This document shows positions 40,750-53,736 of a stretch of DNA of 64,000 bases, in pieces. The translations under genes and the position numbers were made by a program. This DNA comes from Massospora cicadina (Eukaryota > Entomophthoromycota > Entomophthoromycetes > Entomophthorales > Entomophthoraceae): assembly GCA_022478985.1 (NCBI GenBank), contig JAKSZP010006696.1, forward strand, positions 62,001-126,000, written 5' to 3'. Position 1 is the first letter of the stretch. Each line of letters begins with the position of its first letter. Below the pieces are notes generated by a model. The model searched no databases and was not told the origin of the DNA. It saw only the letters and a list, made by a program, of their open reading frames with translations.

Positions 40750-43700
40750 GGCGCATTGGGTATCTCAGTAGAGATAGGGACGCTGAACATAGCGAAATTA
40801 AGGCCTTAACGTCCTGGGCCAAGATGTGAGTCTACTACAAAACCCATATGTGGATATCCTGGCGGTGCAGGAAACCCACTGTCCACAGGGAGAGGAGGAG
40901 GCATGGGAAAAAATGCTCCTCCCAACAATATCGTTTTGGTCACTTCACTGTGGGGTGATAGTATATGCAAACCAAAACTTTAAATTTATTAACAAAAATT
41001 CGTTCCTGAATGGCTGCATACTCGCCAAAACCTTTTCATGGCACACCAAAGTGTACACAATAGCCAGTGTGTACTCTCCAAACGGCGCGCATGATCAAAG
41101 AGAATTTCTCACAGCTTTAACACAACTAAATCTACCAGAAAATACTTTCATAATGGGAGACATGAACTGCTGAATTAACCCAGAGATGGACCAATGGCCA
41201 TACACAACAGAGATACCAAAAGGCATTGGAAATCTGAGTACTAAAGGCCACCCTGGGACTATATGATCCACTGCCAAAAAGGCAACCCCTGCTACAAAAT
41301 ATGACACGCCCACATGTACACAATGGTACACTTGTCTCTATGTCAAGGATAGACCTAATACTCGCACCAATAATCTTCCATCACCAAATCCAAAAATTTA
41401 AAACTGCAAAAATCAAATTCTCCGATCATCATCTTGTTTTGGTGTCTTACAAACCAGCGGAACCCAGTACCCAAGCACCCAGATGGTGCATAATACACCC
41501 AGAAAGTTTAGCCGACTCAGAATTTAATCCTGGATGGAGGAAATATCTTCAACCAGGGAAAACTCCTTTTTGCTCAGACCCACTAATCACCTGGGAAAAC
41601 TTCAAAAAATTGACAACATAACAAATTAAACATACATCATCTAGAAGACACAGGGAAGTTTCAGCCATTATCAAACACACATCATCTGAAATTGACCATC
41701 TAGAAAAAAATGCACCAAGAACAGGATACAGCCATGGATGGGGTTGCAAATGGGCGGAGGTTTCTGCTCAGCTAAACACCCTGATCCTTGAACACCAACA
41801 CTGAGTCAGAGTCCAATATAAAGGCAAAAACATAAGAGATGGAGAAACTTGTTCAGGCTACTTTTTCCAAAAATTCCATGCGAGGAAAATACAATAGCTT
41901 GCACACAGGTCCATTAACTGAACAAATCCATAGCAGAAACACCTGAAGAAGTTGCGACCAAAGTGCACAGGGTTTATACAAAATTGTATAAATCTGAGAT
42001 GGTCGAACTAGAAAAAATTGAGAATTTTTTAGAATTGCACATATTGACACCGCAGCCCAAAATCACAATTTAATAAGCCTAATATTGCGTGAGGAATTAT
42101 GGGAAGTAGTATGCGGTGCACCAAGAGGGAAATTCCCTGGACCTGATGGGATTCCCTATGAATTTTACATAAAATATCATACTAACATATCTAACATTCT
42201 TCTAGCTTCAATAAACAAGTGCATTATGGAAACATACCTCCTACCTGGAGACAAAAAAGCCTACACAGTCAAATATTCAAGAAAGGAGACAGATTAGACC
42301 TATCCAACTGGCGCCCAATTTCCCTAACCAACACAGATACAAAAATTTTCACAAAAATTATGGTTAAACGACTAGGAGAAATTGCAACTGATGCGATATC
42401 ACCATCACAGTATGGATTTATTCCAAGAAATCCATATGTATAACATCCACACAGTTGCAAATGTCTGCCAGTCCAAAACCTCTGGAGCGCTTGTCTTTTT
42501 GGACCAACAGAAGGCATATGATAGGGTGAAATGGACCTATCTTAGGGCCTGCCTTCAAAAATTCAAACTCCCAAATAGATTCATAAACTGGGAGGTGTTG
42601 TTCACAGATTCAGCCACCATGGCTGTGCGTGGATCAGGATTCTTAACTAACTCAGTCATCCCACAGAGAGGACTCAAACAAGAAAACCCTTTCAGCCCTC
42701 CACTCTACAACTTTAGCCCAGACCCCCTAATCCAAAATACAAACACACTGCTCAAAGGAACCAACGTCAAAGGCCAATCACCAGTCAAAATGATGGCCTT
42801 TGCTGATGATTGTGTGGTGGGTATATCCAATAATCAGGACACTTGCAGAATTGAGAAAATAATATAAGACTATTCAGCCATAAGTAACGCATCAGTTAAC
42901 ACTGAGAAAATGGAAATTATACTCATGAGAAAATATCAGACCCATTGGGCGCCATCTACCCAGGGCCAACAAGATAATACAACATCAAGACTCCCGACTA
43001 GACATAGGAGGCGTAAACTAGCAATGACCTCACTGAAACTTCCATTCATCATCAAGCTAACAGCTGGCCCTGTTCATCACTTGGTAGTATGGTTAGAAGC
43101 AGGGGGTTACGCTAAATCCATGATGGAAAATCAATTATTGGACAAAATAACAAAACGCATTGCCTCCTTACATGGACATCAAACAGGTCTAACAGAAATG
43201 ATCACGGTAGCCAACTCTATGATTTTATCAATCATATGGTTCACGGCCCATGCAATCGCTTTGTCACCATCCTTTTTTCAACACAGTCCATGCCCTATTA
43301 CAAGGTTGGCTCTGGTTCAACCACAACCCCCCTGTACGCCAAAAAAAAAACTATCCGGCTCTAGAAGGAATGGAGGCATGGGGCTTACTAATTATGTAGA
43401 GCAAGAAACCCATATACTGGGATCTTGGATAGCTCAATTGACTAGCCCAGATTTTCCAGATATACATTGGGCCAGAACAGCAAGATATAACTTTACACGT
43501 GCACTATAATTAAGAAACCCAGAGCACCAGAACACATTAATCAAGTATCTGGCATCCCATCCTACAGCTGCAGGACCACATGGCACTCCTGCACATTTTA
43601 AACAAATACTCCTAGCCATGAGAAGAGCGACATGGCGGATTCACATAAATGAACAAACCAGTCACCAAGGACGCCCAAGATTAACTTACAGACAGGAGAT

Positions 43701-44344
43701 CAATGATCAAATAGTCACAGACAACATAATAAGCAAAAGCCTAAATACCATAGTTAGGATAGATTACCTGGACCATAAGGACATACCCTACAACCTGGAG
43801 ACCCAAAGAAGAGTATGGAAATACACACATCACCCTCTACTCCAACCCAGGATAAGAGCACATGTATGGAGGTGCGTGAGGAGAGTATACAGAACAGCTG
43901 AACGATCAAACGCCAATAACACCTCATGTGCAATATGTGGTCAGTATGGAAGCCTAGCCCTCCGCTTAGAACAATGCCCAACATCAGCGGCGATATGGAA
44001 AGAAGCCATGCGTCCTTTCCGCCAAGAAAACGAACATCCATTCAGCCTAGCAAGGAACAAGTTCACTATAAACATGGACTTTCTCTATCCACCCATCTCT
44101 CAGGGCGCTAATAGTAGCAATAGCACTATGGACGATCCATATAATATTACTGGAATCGTTTACAGGAGCAACGCCTACAATCCAAGAAGCCATTCATCGC
44201 ATCCACAGCCATATATTGGAACACTTCCAAGCATGGCTGTTTGGACATATGACCCCCCATAACAGAAGGACAATCAACACATGGTTCCCCATATGGTTCC
44301 TAAAAGTTGATACTTTCATTCAAACATACTGCATCCAAGAATAA
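40750..44344 (+). pseudogene. LINE-B3 ORF2: endonuclease / reverse transcriptase
   Basis: It continues in frame from the ORF1 TGA: GALGISVEIGTLNIAKL, then after a shift VDILAVQETHCPQGEEEAW (40826-41173 open), FIMGDMNC, SMSRIDLILAP (about 41337) and FSDHHLVLVSY (about 41420). RT: GAPRGKFPGPDGIPYEFYIK (about 42115), NWRPISLTNTDTKIFTKIM, FLDQQKAYDRVKWTYL, VKMMAFADDCVVGISNN (about 42785-42835). The C-terminal part, 43618-44262, has CAICGQYGSLALRLEQCPTS. Less decayed than B1 in the RT. No ATG precedes TLNIAK within ORF2. Confidence 0.87.
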
Positions 44345-44506
44345 GCCAGCATAACTCCCTTCCCTACCATCCTAATATTGGTGATCCTGGAGACAACAAG
44401 AGGGGCCTTGAACCCTCTGGGGTGTCTCTATTTGTCAAATTTCATCAGTTTTATCACTATATCGGAAGTGCTTGTCCCCTGGTCGACCTTCCCTGAATAG
44501 ATAATA

Positions 44507-47500
44507 AGGATAATTGATTAAGGGATAGAAGCTCTCTTAATAAAATTGTTCCAGTCAACCAGTTCTAATATTTCTTCCCATTCTTCAAAAGTTAGTGCAT
44601 TTTCCAGAGTTGGCTAAAGCAACCTCACCAGCTTCTTTTATATGAAAATACCATCTTCATGCCAACTTAAGTTGAAAGTAGTTCTCATTTTCCCTAGTGT
44701 TTAATAAGGCAGTCACTTCCTCTCCTTGGTTTACTATAACTTTTTAAAAGCGATAAGAGTAATTAAAAGTAATAGGACATAATTGCCTTATTGAATAGTT
44801 AGTGCAAACAGATACTTAAGGTGCAACTTAAAAGGCTCACTCTTGATTAAGTCATTGGATTTTGCTACTTTGTAATTTGCTTTCTCTTTCTGAGCCTACG
44901 GATTGTTCCACCCTGGAATTTTTAGTGATACAAAAGGGTTTAAATTCTTTGCAGATAAAATCCCACCAGTTTTCGCTTCTAAGTCCCATTACTGGAGTTT
45001 ATTCCATTTTGAATTTTGTGATCTCAAGCTGGCTCTCCACACCCATAACTTTGTAACTGCTTGTTTAGGTTCTCAGCTAGATGCGTTGTCACCATTGATA
45101 AGAGTAGGTCTAGGTGTAATTTTATCTGAACATCCAATGAGATTGTGTTTCAGTGACCTTAGCAGTCCAAGCAAGAGGATGAAACAAACGCGCATATTCC
45201 TCCAACATTCCTTTTACTTGTAGTCATAAAAGAGCTAAACAGACCGCGTCTTAGCTCTCATCTGAACAAGACACTTGGACATTCATTTGAACTCATTCAT
45301 CATGAGACTTAAAAAATTGTTTTTTTATATAGGAGAATTCTAATACAGGTTTTTAGTTCATTTTGTAACTATTATAAAAACTTATGCTGCTTGATCAACA
45401 GATTTAACGTTCTTCCAGCTAGCTTTGGTACAAGTTTGAAAAATACCTTGAAATAACCCATGAATTTTATCCAAGATCAATACTTATGATTGTGGATATC
45501 TAATAATGTCTTTGACTGAAACTGTATCCTTGCTAGATATAGCTGAGAAACAACCATACAACATCCAATAAATTCAGTAGATGAAGGCCAATGAAAAGAT
45601 AATAATGAGCATTGTACTTGGATGCTGATAAACTGGTAAAGTAATTTCACAAGAACCTGATTTCAACATTCCAAATGAAACAATAGTTATGAGTACTGTG
45701 TAGTGTAATGGATGTGTTACTTTTAGTAGGTGACAAATGAATTGGGGAAGATTTAATCAAGTGACTGTACATAAAAAGTATATCACACTAGAAAGAAATC
45801 TGTTTTAAACATACCATCAACTCATAAATTGATTTTTTATATTATTGTCAACATCAAAAAAACTTAACAAAACTTTACAGCTCACAGGATAAGGAATATA
45901 GGGATGCAAACAAGCAACAAAGTCCAGCAACTTGGTTTAAGTACTATAGATACATCATAATGGTTTATCCTGTTAGATTAGTCTAGTTAAAAGCTAATAT
46001 ATCTATATTATTTTAGGCAAGATATACATAAGAACACAGAATTGTGGAAAACAAAAACTCTTATTTCATTATAAGGCACTAGAAGATGATTATGTAATCT
46101 TATTATGGGTCTACATAATTTTACTATCCTGATTTGAGACATGTTAATCCTAAAAACAATTTGTTGATTGCGACATCTTTTAAGGCTTATTTATAGGTCA
46201 GACTATAGTTTAATTGACTAGCATTGTTTGAGTCAAAAAATTTCGCTCATTTTCAAAATTCCTTTAATACATGGGGTCTTCCATACATTCAGTTGGCTCT
46301 CCATTTATCTGATTCTTCCATCAATTAGATGCTCTAATTATATAATATACTTCTTTTCTATTAATATAGAAACTCACTTAGAGTTTCTGCTTTTTATGAT
46401 TATTGAAACAAATTGGCAAGTTCAGATCATTTTATTCTGGGTTTCACTGGATCCACCAAGGCTATAAAAGGTTTGTAATTTATTAGTAAATTGAATTTCA
46501 ATTCCACGTGTATGCTAACATCTCTTTAAGCTTTACTGTGATAGTGTCGCCAAAGAATTGATTTATGGTTTTCAAGAGGTGTACCATTTTATTATTTTAG
46601 CTTTCTTTGGGACACTATGTGCTGAATGGTTCTTAAAAAGGGATGGCTAAAGAACTTTTGCGTTCAATATGGTCCACAATTTACATCTATCCATGGTCTT
46701 GACCACCAAAGCTATTGCCAAGGAAATAAAAAGGAATGTAAACTATATACTAAATAAAATATAAGGAAACATTTGGAACTATTTTATTGAGTCAAAAGAA
46801 CCTAATAATATAGGGTGAGTGGGATCTTTAACATAGATAGCGCCTGGCCCTCCTCAATCAGTGCCTTCTCTTCTCAACCAATACAAAAGTTGAGAAGTGG
46901 GCATCTTCCTTCATCAACATCCAGATTGTCACGCCCCATTGTCCTGGGGCTTTCAGGTTGTATCTCTGGGATTCTAGCAGATTCACTAGGTTGCAATTAA
47001 TGGCTTAGTCCAAATCATGCCTTCTAACAATTCCCATATCTTCTTACCTTTCTTGCCCATTGTTGGACTTTTCCATGATAGGTGAAATCTTACCCTTAGG
47101 CTTTCAATTTACTCATTATTTTGCAATCACATCTTATGTTGTTCATTATTTTAACTAAAATTTTAATTCATTGAGAAGTTCTAATTGATTATGTCTAAAT
47201 TATAAGCCAATAAAATAGTTAGAAAATTAAATATATCTTATTCTCCTAGTGATCTACTGATGGTATTAACGAACTTGACTCACAATAAAATTACTCTTAT
47301 TGTAACACTAGTTATATGATCTTCACCCATTTAATTTTAAGGTAAAACTTACTTATTAATCTACTTTAGATATTCATCTTCTCTCTGAATTGATATAGTA
47401 CTTTAAATAGTTAAAATTTATATTTTAAAAAGTAATATTTTACCACTTAATATATAATAATTTTAGTTGCTTTTCTTAGAGTCCTCAGCCATGTAGTCTA

Positions 47501-47571
47501 AAAAGTGAACTTTGAGGCCTTCCTTCAGATTTTGGGTCTTACTCTAATAAACATTTCTTAGAACTAAAACT
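44507..47571. other. AT-rich decayed DNA; possible gypsy-D 5' region
   Basis: Begins with the right LINE-B3 duplication. By the nesting this should be gypsy-D sequence upstream of the protease. A minus-strand block near 45210-45120 (GMLEEYARLFHPLAWTAKVT) resembles the E-Y-x-x-x-F-x-x-L-A part of Ty3/gypsy gag; this is weak. From 45250 to 47571 I recognise nothing. A 79-codon hydrophobic plus-strand frame (46228-46467) has no motif, and TGTCACGCCCCATTGTCC near 46927 looks LTR-like but has no partner. Confidence 0.35.
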
Positions 47572-47582
47572 AAATGTGACAA
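47572..47582. repeat. Target-site duplication of LINE-A2, left copy
   Basis: AAATGTGACAA here against AAATGCGACAA at 58976-58986: 10 of 11 positions agree, directly after the A-rich 3' end of LINE-A2. Confidence 0.75.
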
Positions 47583-47602
47583 CCTTTCTTTCACTGCTAA
47601 AG

Positions 47603-47619
47603 GTACTTTCAAAAAGTAC
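47603..47619 (+). other. Hairpin near the 5' end of LINE-A2
   Basis: GTACTTT and AAAGTAC pair around CAA. LINE-A1 has the self-complementary TTTTCGAAAA (6604-6613) at the matching place. Confidence 0.45.
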
Positions 47620-47656
47620 AATAACCTGAAATTTAGCCTTATCAAATCAAATAAAT

Positions 47657-48526
47657 ATGGTGATAAATTCCACTGCAAGTTCATCTGATGCCTCAGAATT
47701 CACTAAAATAAACCCCAAATCGTAGAATCCTCAGTTGCCAACTTTTGTTTCAACCTATACTACCCGCTCCCAAACTGCAGCTGCAAAAGCAGATGCAAAC
47801 CCATATTTGTCAATACAAGGCGGAATAACAAATGATCTTGCTATTTTAAACCCTACCTCAGTTGACTCTGGGTTGACTGAGGGCAAAAAAATTGGTGCAT
47901 CCCACCCTGAAGGCGCACCTAACGAATTAACCAAGGTAGCAGGTGGTATTACCACTCTCAATACCGCTCAGGGGGTTCAGGCAACTTTGAAGACCACACC
48001 CCATTTAAAATCAACTAAGGTGGCTAAAATGAGTCGATAGTAATTGTTGGATCAGTTGGCCATCTTTTACACAATTTGGAAAGCAACCAACATGTTTAAA
48101 CTGAAATGAGGTAGGTATCAAATCAGTTGGCCATCATTTTCATGCTTTGTAAAGGAAACCAACAAACCCAAACAGAATCAGAAGTGATTATCAGATCAGT
48201 TCATGGTAAATTTCATCAAATTAAAATCAAGATCAGGTTTAAATACAATTAACCAAAAGACAATCAGACTGCGGAAAATCTCAGAAAGCATCTGCTGATG
48301 ATCAGATGAGGGCTGGAGGGTTAAATTGGTGTGAGGATGAAACTGAATACACTAATCAATTGGAAGAAAGTAATTTTAAGACAGGTAAGGAATTCCAACC
48401 TGGAAAGAGTTGAGTACTAACTGGGAAGACCCTGCAGTTGCCAGCTTGTAAACCAAAAGGGATGTCAGCGCTTCTATATGGGGTCCCGCCCCATAGGGAA
48501 TCAGCCAAATTAAATTTAAATTTAAG
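47657..48526 (+). pseudogene. LINE-A2 ORF1, N-terminal part
   Basis: ATG at 47657 (MVINSTASSSDASEF) meets a TAG at 47723. The same frame then gives VSTYTTRSQTAAAKADANPY and runs open to 48040. The TRSQ-x-AAA-K-A motif matches LINE-A1. Beyond 48040 it is decayed; GLNWCEDETEYTNQLEES (about 48320) recalls the IDWDGDETSPSSQLAG part of the LINE-A1 repeat. It is cut at 48526 by LINE-B4. Confidence 0.65.
48512..48526. repeat. Target-site duplication of LINE-B4, left copy
   Basis: AAATTTAAATTTAAG is repeated exactly at 53926-53940. It is AT-rich but 15 bp long and directly abuts both element ends. Confidence 0.88.
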
Positions 48527-48543
48527 ATCAGATTTTCTTTCCT

Positions 48544-48564
48544 GTTACTATCACTTTCAGTAAC
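48544..48564 (+). other. 5'-terminal hairpin of LINE-B4
   Basis: Arms GTTACT and AGTAAC enclose ATCACTTTC. Compared with B3 the outer A-T pair is now G-C, a compensatory change. Confidence 0.7.
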
Positions 48565-48609
48565 ACGATTCTATGCAATTTCTCCAAGATTGACAATCAA
48601 CCAGGAAAT

Positions 48610-50146
48610 ATGAGAAAATTTATCCGCAACAACACCAGTTGGGTGAAAGTGGCCAGCGCAAAAGGCCTGAAGCCCTCCCAACCCACCGGGGAAAAATGCC
48701 CCAGCAGAATGTTGACACACCCTCCCACCAAAAAGGGTGAGCACAGCACCGCACCCAGAGTTTTGCAATTTCTGCAAAAAATGGGCGCATACACCAAAAT
48801 AGAATACACCTAACCCCTGTCCTCCCTTGAGCACAGCCTTAGAATTATGGTTGGCAATACTTCCCTCAAATCGTGGGAAAAAATGGGGGAGGCCTTCTCT
48901 ACAACTTTCCCAAATAATGTCTCAGTAAATTATAAAAATTTACATAGAGGATGGGTGGACGTCAGGTTCATGTCCACGGAGGAAGTGGCAGAAGCAGAAA
49001 AAGTTGTATTCTCCATAAAAATTAACAATGAAGACCATACCATCCACACAGTGCGCACACGATGGAATGAGGCAAACAACCTATTCATCATATTTGACTG
49101 ACTCCTGAGCACCGTGCACTGGGATATCCTCATGGATGAGCTCCGCGGGGCCTCAAAGGTTACAGCATAATCAAACAGTTTGAATTTGAGAATTTCCCCC
49201 ACCTGCCCCATTTATGTACAGGGAAGGCAATAGCCATTATAGAACCCGATCAGGACGTGGTTGAGGATATCACCCTCATTCCATGCATGGCGACCATCAA
49301 CATCCCCAATGGCAGCGTATCTCACCCCTTCTGCATCACATCAGAAACACCCCACCTATCTGCGAATTCTGCTCAGCTATAGGCCACAAAGACCACGCGT
49401 GCCCCATCAAGTGCAGGATTGAAGCACCAGAATTTTGTGAGGACAATAAGGATGAAACAAGCCCAACCTTCGACAAAACTAAGGACTCCACTTTTACCTT
49501 CTATTGGGGTGAAAGAGCTGACATTGCTTTGGTTGAGCCCATTTCGCGCAAGGACCATTGTCATGCACAGACTGCATGCAAGCAGGCCGTGAGTTCTGCC
49601 AAGACCCAAGCTCACACCACGATTTCCCCAGAGCAGATTCAGGTGGATGCCATGGCAGCGCAGCAGAATAACCAATCAGATCCCCTGCATATAACCCAAT
49701 GCAACCAAAATGATGAATTTTTCAGTCACAACCAATAAAACACCTCCAACCAAGCTGGAGAAAAACCACCATGCACCACTGTGGATCCTCCCAGTCAATC
49801 AAATGTGATCAGCGATGATATGGTTCATGCACACGATATGGAAGACCATTTCATAAAATCACAATGTGACAACACTCATGCACAAAACCCAATCACCCCA
49901 AAACCTAGTTTCTGCCCATCAAACCCACAGGCAAGCGGCGGAAAATTTTTTGCTGATGGGGCACAAGCCAAACCACGCCAGACCCAAACTCCACGGAGTA
50001 ATCTGAGCCAGAAGAAACCAAACAAAACCAGTACTATGACTGCCAATCAACACATTGGAACCAATCTGGCTAATCAGCCCCATACTCGCAGTATAACCCA
50101 TGATAAGGAACTGGGTGACCTCAGTGGGTCGCCCCAGCGTTCCTGA
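48610..50146 (+). pseudogene. LINE-B4 ORF1: zinc-knuckle RNA-binding protein
   Basis: ATG at 48610 gives MRKFIRNNTSWVKVASAKGL, basic. The RRM-like block is 48847-49101 (WEKMGEAFSTTFPNNVSVNY, RGWVDVRFMSTEEVAEAEKV). The knuckle ICEFCSAIGHKDHAC lies at about 49359-49403, followed by the acidic APEFCEDNKDETSP. The C-terminal frame, 49781-50146, is open, rich in Asn/Gln/Lys, and ends GSPQRS-TGA. Three frame breaks. The block order is the same as in B1 to B3. Confidence 0.8.
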
Positions 50147-53100
50147 TGTGCGAATTACCGCGATCACCATAGGGACGCTCAACATCATGGGAGCCAAGGC
50201 CCCCATGTCCTGGGCCAAAAAATTGGCTTTCCTGCGCAATATCCCCATGGACATCTTGGCCGTCCAAGAACCCCACTGTCAACGGGGGAGGAGGAGTCAT
50301 GGTCAAACATGCTACTTCCAGCCAAATCCTTTTGGACGTACCACTGTGGGGTGGTAATATAAACTAACCATAATCCTCCAGTAAGTGTCTGAAGCACATA
50401 CTCCCACCTGGAGGGAAAGCTGCTTCTAGCGGATCTCAAGTGGAATGGAGAAACTTTTGCCATGGCATGTGTGTATGCCCCAAATGATCTGAACGACTGC
50501 CAAAAATTTTTCTCTAATATCCTCTCAATCCCTTTCCCTGAGGCAACATTTTTCGCAGGAGATTTCAACTGCTGGCTTAACACCATTACTGACTGCTGGC
50601 ACAAGTCTAACGCTATACCCCGCGGCCACACGGAACTGCACATACTAAAGGCAACGCTGGGCCTATGTGACACCATTCCCAAACAAGCCCCCACCCTGGC
50701 CAACATGACGAGGCCCCACCACAACAATAACCAGCTGGTCTCAATAACATAGATTGACCTGATGCTCGCCCCTATAGACTTCTGTCACTGGGTATCAGAT
50801 TTTACAACAATTATCCCTTTCTCTGACCACCAAAATAGTCTCAATAGCGTTATCATCCTCGGAAAAATACCAAAAGCCATCAACATGGCACAGAGTTCAC
50901 CCAAGCACCATCCATCTTCCAGAACTTAAACTTTGGATCGAGATGGTGCTAACAACACAGCAAGAAAGATGACCACCCAACGGGAACCTACTGCCAAGTG
51001 AGAAATATTCAAGGCTCGAGCAACTAAGAAAGCCTGCCACCTGAACTCCAGAAAAACAGCCGCGATGTCTGCAACAATCAACAAGGCTATCAGACAGCTT
51101 CAGCACTTAGAAAACAACACACACCTCACAAGGGATACAGCCCCCAATGGGGCCGCCTGTGGTTCCAGCTATCTACACAGGTAACCTCCCTCTTTAGAAA
51201 ACACCAGCACTACACTAAAGTATGATACAGATCAATATACATCCTATCTGGCGAAACTCACATGGCCAATTCTTCCACCGTTTTAAACCAATTTCAACTT
51301 TGGTGACTTGCACGCAGGTCCACCAAGCAGATGACACACTGATGTCCACACCATCCGAAATATCGGCTGAATTACACCAATTTTACACTGACCTGTACAC
51401 GGCGGATTTCGCATCACCTAGAGAAATTGGAAAATTTTCATCATCCGCTAATATTGACACTATAGCTGATCAACCAGACCTTGTCGCACCCATCACTAAA
51501 GATGAACTATGGGAGGTAATAAGATCAACTCCGCGCAACAAGTGCCCTGGGCCTGATGGCCTACCATATGAATTTTTCAAAAAATATTTGACTATATCGC
51601 ACCAATACTACTGGCAACAATGAACAAGTGCCTGGAGGAAATAACCCTTCTACCTGGCGGCCAAGAGGCATATGTGGTTACACTCTTCAAAAAAGGAGAC
51701 CAGGCAGACCTAAATAACTGGCGTCCAATCAATCTCACCAATACTGACAACAAAATACTAACTAAGATCTTAACTAAGCGTCTGAGTTGCAATGCTCAGA
51801 CAGCCCTCTCCCCCATCAGAGTGGCTTCATCCCAAATCGCTCAATTTGGGTTGACATCCACATAATTGCCAACATCTGCCAAGCTAACCCCACAGGCGCC
51901 CTTGCTTTCCTGGACCAAAAGAAAGCATATGACTGAGTGCACTGGGATTACCTATAACAGTGTCTAAAGGCTTTCAACCTACCACCCCATTTTATACACT
52001 GGGCGCTCCTCCTAACACGCTCAGCCAGGTTTGCAACAGAGGCCCAGGTTTCCTAACTGACACCATCACCCCCCAAAGGGGCCTCAAACAAGGTGACCCG
52101 CTTAGCCCCCTACTATACAGTTTTACCCTTGACCCTCTCCTCCGCATAGTAAACTCAAAGATCACTGGAATCAGGTTGGAGGGACAACTACTAACCAAAA
52201 TGCTCGCCTTTGCTGACGACTGCGTTGTTGGAATCTCAGGCAATAGGGATGCCATGGCGATTGAGCGCATTATTCACCAGTATGGGTCAGTGAGTAACGC
52301 CATGCTGAACAAACAGAAAACAGAGATAGTTGTTATGGGCAAATTCAATTCAAACTGGGCCTCACTCTCCCACCACCACACAAACCAACCAACCACACAA
52401 CAACGATCTGAGCCAGTAAAACCACTGTGTTTACCCTTTGCACACCACCCCGCCACTAACCCAGTCCATCATCTGGACATATGGCTCGAAGCTGGTGGAT
52501 ATGCACTTGACACCATCGAAACCAACATTTTGGTCAACATCACAAAAAGAATGATATGTATGCGGAGGAGTAAAGCTAGTTTAACCGGAAGAGTTGTGTT
52601 AGCCAACTCCCTGATCTTGTCAAAGTTATGGTTTGCTGCCCACGCGGTTCCTTTCTCCGCCAACTTTACCAACGCAGTCTACAAGCTCCTGCAGAACTGG
52701 CTATGGTCTGGTTACCGCTTCTGTCAGGCTGGAGACCATGTATGGCCCACAGAAGAAAGGCGGGATGGGGCTGCAAAACTTCATGGAACAAGCAATGCAT
52801 ATCCTCGGCTCATGGGTAGCTCTCACAACGTCACCCAACCCGCCATCCCCCCACTGGGCTAAGGCAGCCCAAACTAACTTCGCAAGGGCACTACATCTGA
52901 GGTCCCCCTCCAACCCTGCAACTCTGATGAAGTACCTTGCAACACATCCAACCGCCACTGGACCACACAACACCAACTGATATTTCAAACGCATCCTGTA
53001 CAACCTAAGACAAGGGGATTGGAGCTTCTCCTATGCACAGCAATCCGAAGACATTCACCCTTAGACTGGTTACGTGCAACTCCACGGGGGACAAATGGTG

Positions 53101-53736
53101 ACTAACGCGCCTGCCCCACTACCATCCTTTCCTCTATCCCAGATTGACTACCTAGACTACCAAGACGTCCCATATGACTTGCGCACCCAAAAGCAGATGT
53201 GTGACCTCGTCACCTGCCCCCTCTTATCCCCACAAGTGTGCTCCACAGTGTGGCGCTACATGCGCCATACGTTTAGAACAGTGGCCGCACTTTCTCAGTG
53301 TTCAAGACATGCGCCATCTGCAGCGGACCCAACACACTAGCACACCGCCTGGAAGAGTGCCCGCCATCCGCGCATATCTGGGCCAACATGATGCACTTGT
53401 TTCAAAAATCACCAACAGCTGAATTCCGAATATCCCGCGATATCCTGGCACTCAACATGGCCTCGCCTAACCCCCAGATGCTAAGGGCTCTAATTGTGAG
53501 TATTGCAATATAGTCCATTTACACAATTACCCTTGACGCTTTCAACGGGATCCTCCACAATTTTAACCAAGCCATCGTCAGGTTCCACAGCCATTTGGCC
53601 GACCACTTCCAAGCCTGGCTGTTTGGATCACTTCAACACAAATGGAAGAAACGGATGGGCAACTGGATCCCAATCTGGTTCTTTCGTTATGACATTGAAA
53701 ACCTCACAGTCTTCATAGGCGGTACACCCTACTAGC
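50100..53736 (+). pseudogene. LINE-B4 ORF2: endonuclease / reverse transcriptase
   Basis: The ORF2 frame overlaps the end of ORF1 by 47 bases in another frame; an ATG at 50100 is available. Endonuclease: ITIGTLNIMGAKAP, MDILAVQEPHCQRG (about 50245), FFAGDFNCWLN (about 50550), then IDLMLAP after a stop. RT: STPRNKCPGPDGLPYEFFKK (about 51530), LLPGGQEAYVVTLFKKGDQ, NWRPINLTNTDNKI, FLDQKKAYD, GLKQGDPLSPLLYSFTLDPL and MLAFADDCVVGIS (about 52200-52240); 51960-52862 is open for 300 residues. C-terminal CAICSGPNTLAHRLEECPPS (about 53300). Confidence 0.88.

Larger units (their letters stand above)
39245..44506 (+). mobile_element. LINE-B3, full length, plus strand
   Basis: 5262 bp, almost the same length as LINE-B2, with the same internal order and a 3' tail CTTGTCCCCTGGTCGACC then GAATAGATAAT. 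The flanking duplication is imperfect. With B2 it forms an inverted pair about 5 kb apart. The two copies have separate duplications, so they are independent insertions and not an inversion product. Confidence 0.92.

Noticed and set aside
29041..44506. LINE-B2 and LINE-B3 as products of one inverted duplication
   Set aside because: Each has a different flanking target-site duplication, and their UTRs differ at many positions.
46228..46467. A 79-codon hydrophobic frame as a small membrane protein
   Set aside because: AT-rich DNA gives such Ile/Phe/Leu runs by chance; no ribosome context, homologue or neighbour supports it.
46640..46740. QYGPQFTSIHG as an integrase fragment
   Set aside because: Only the short GPQFTS piece resembles integrase; the following residues lack the expected core and GLVER-type motif.
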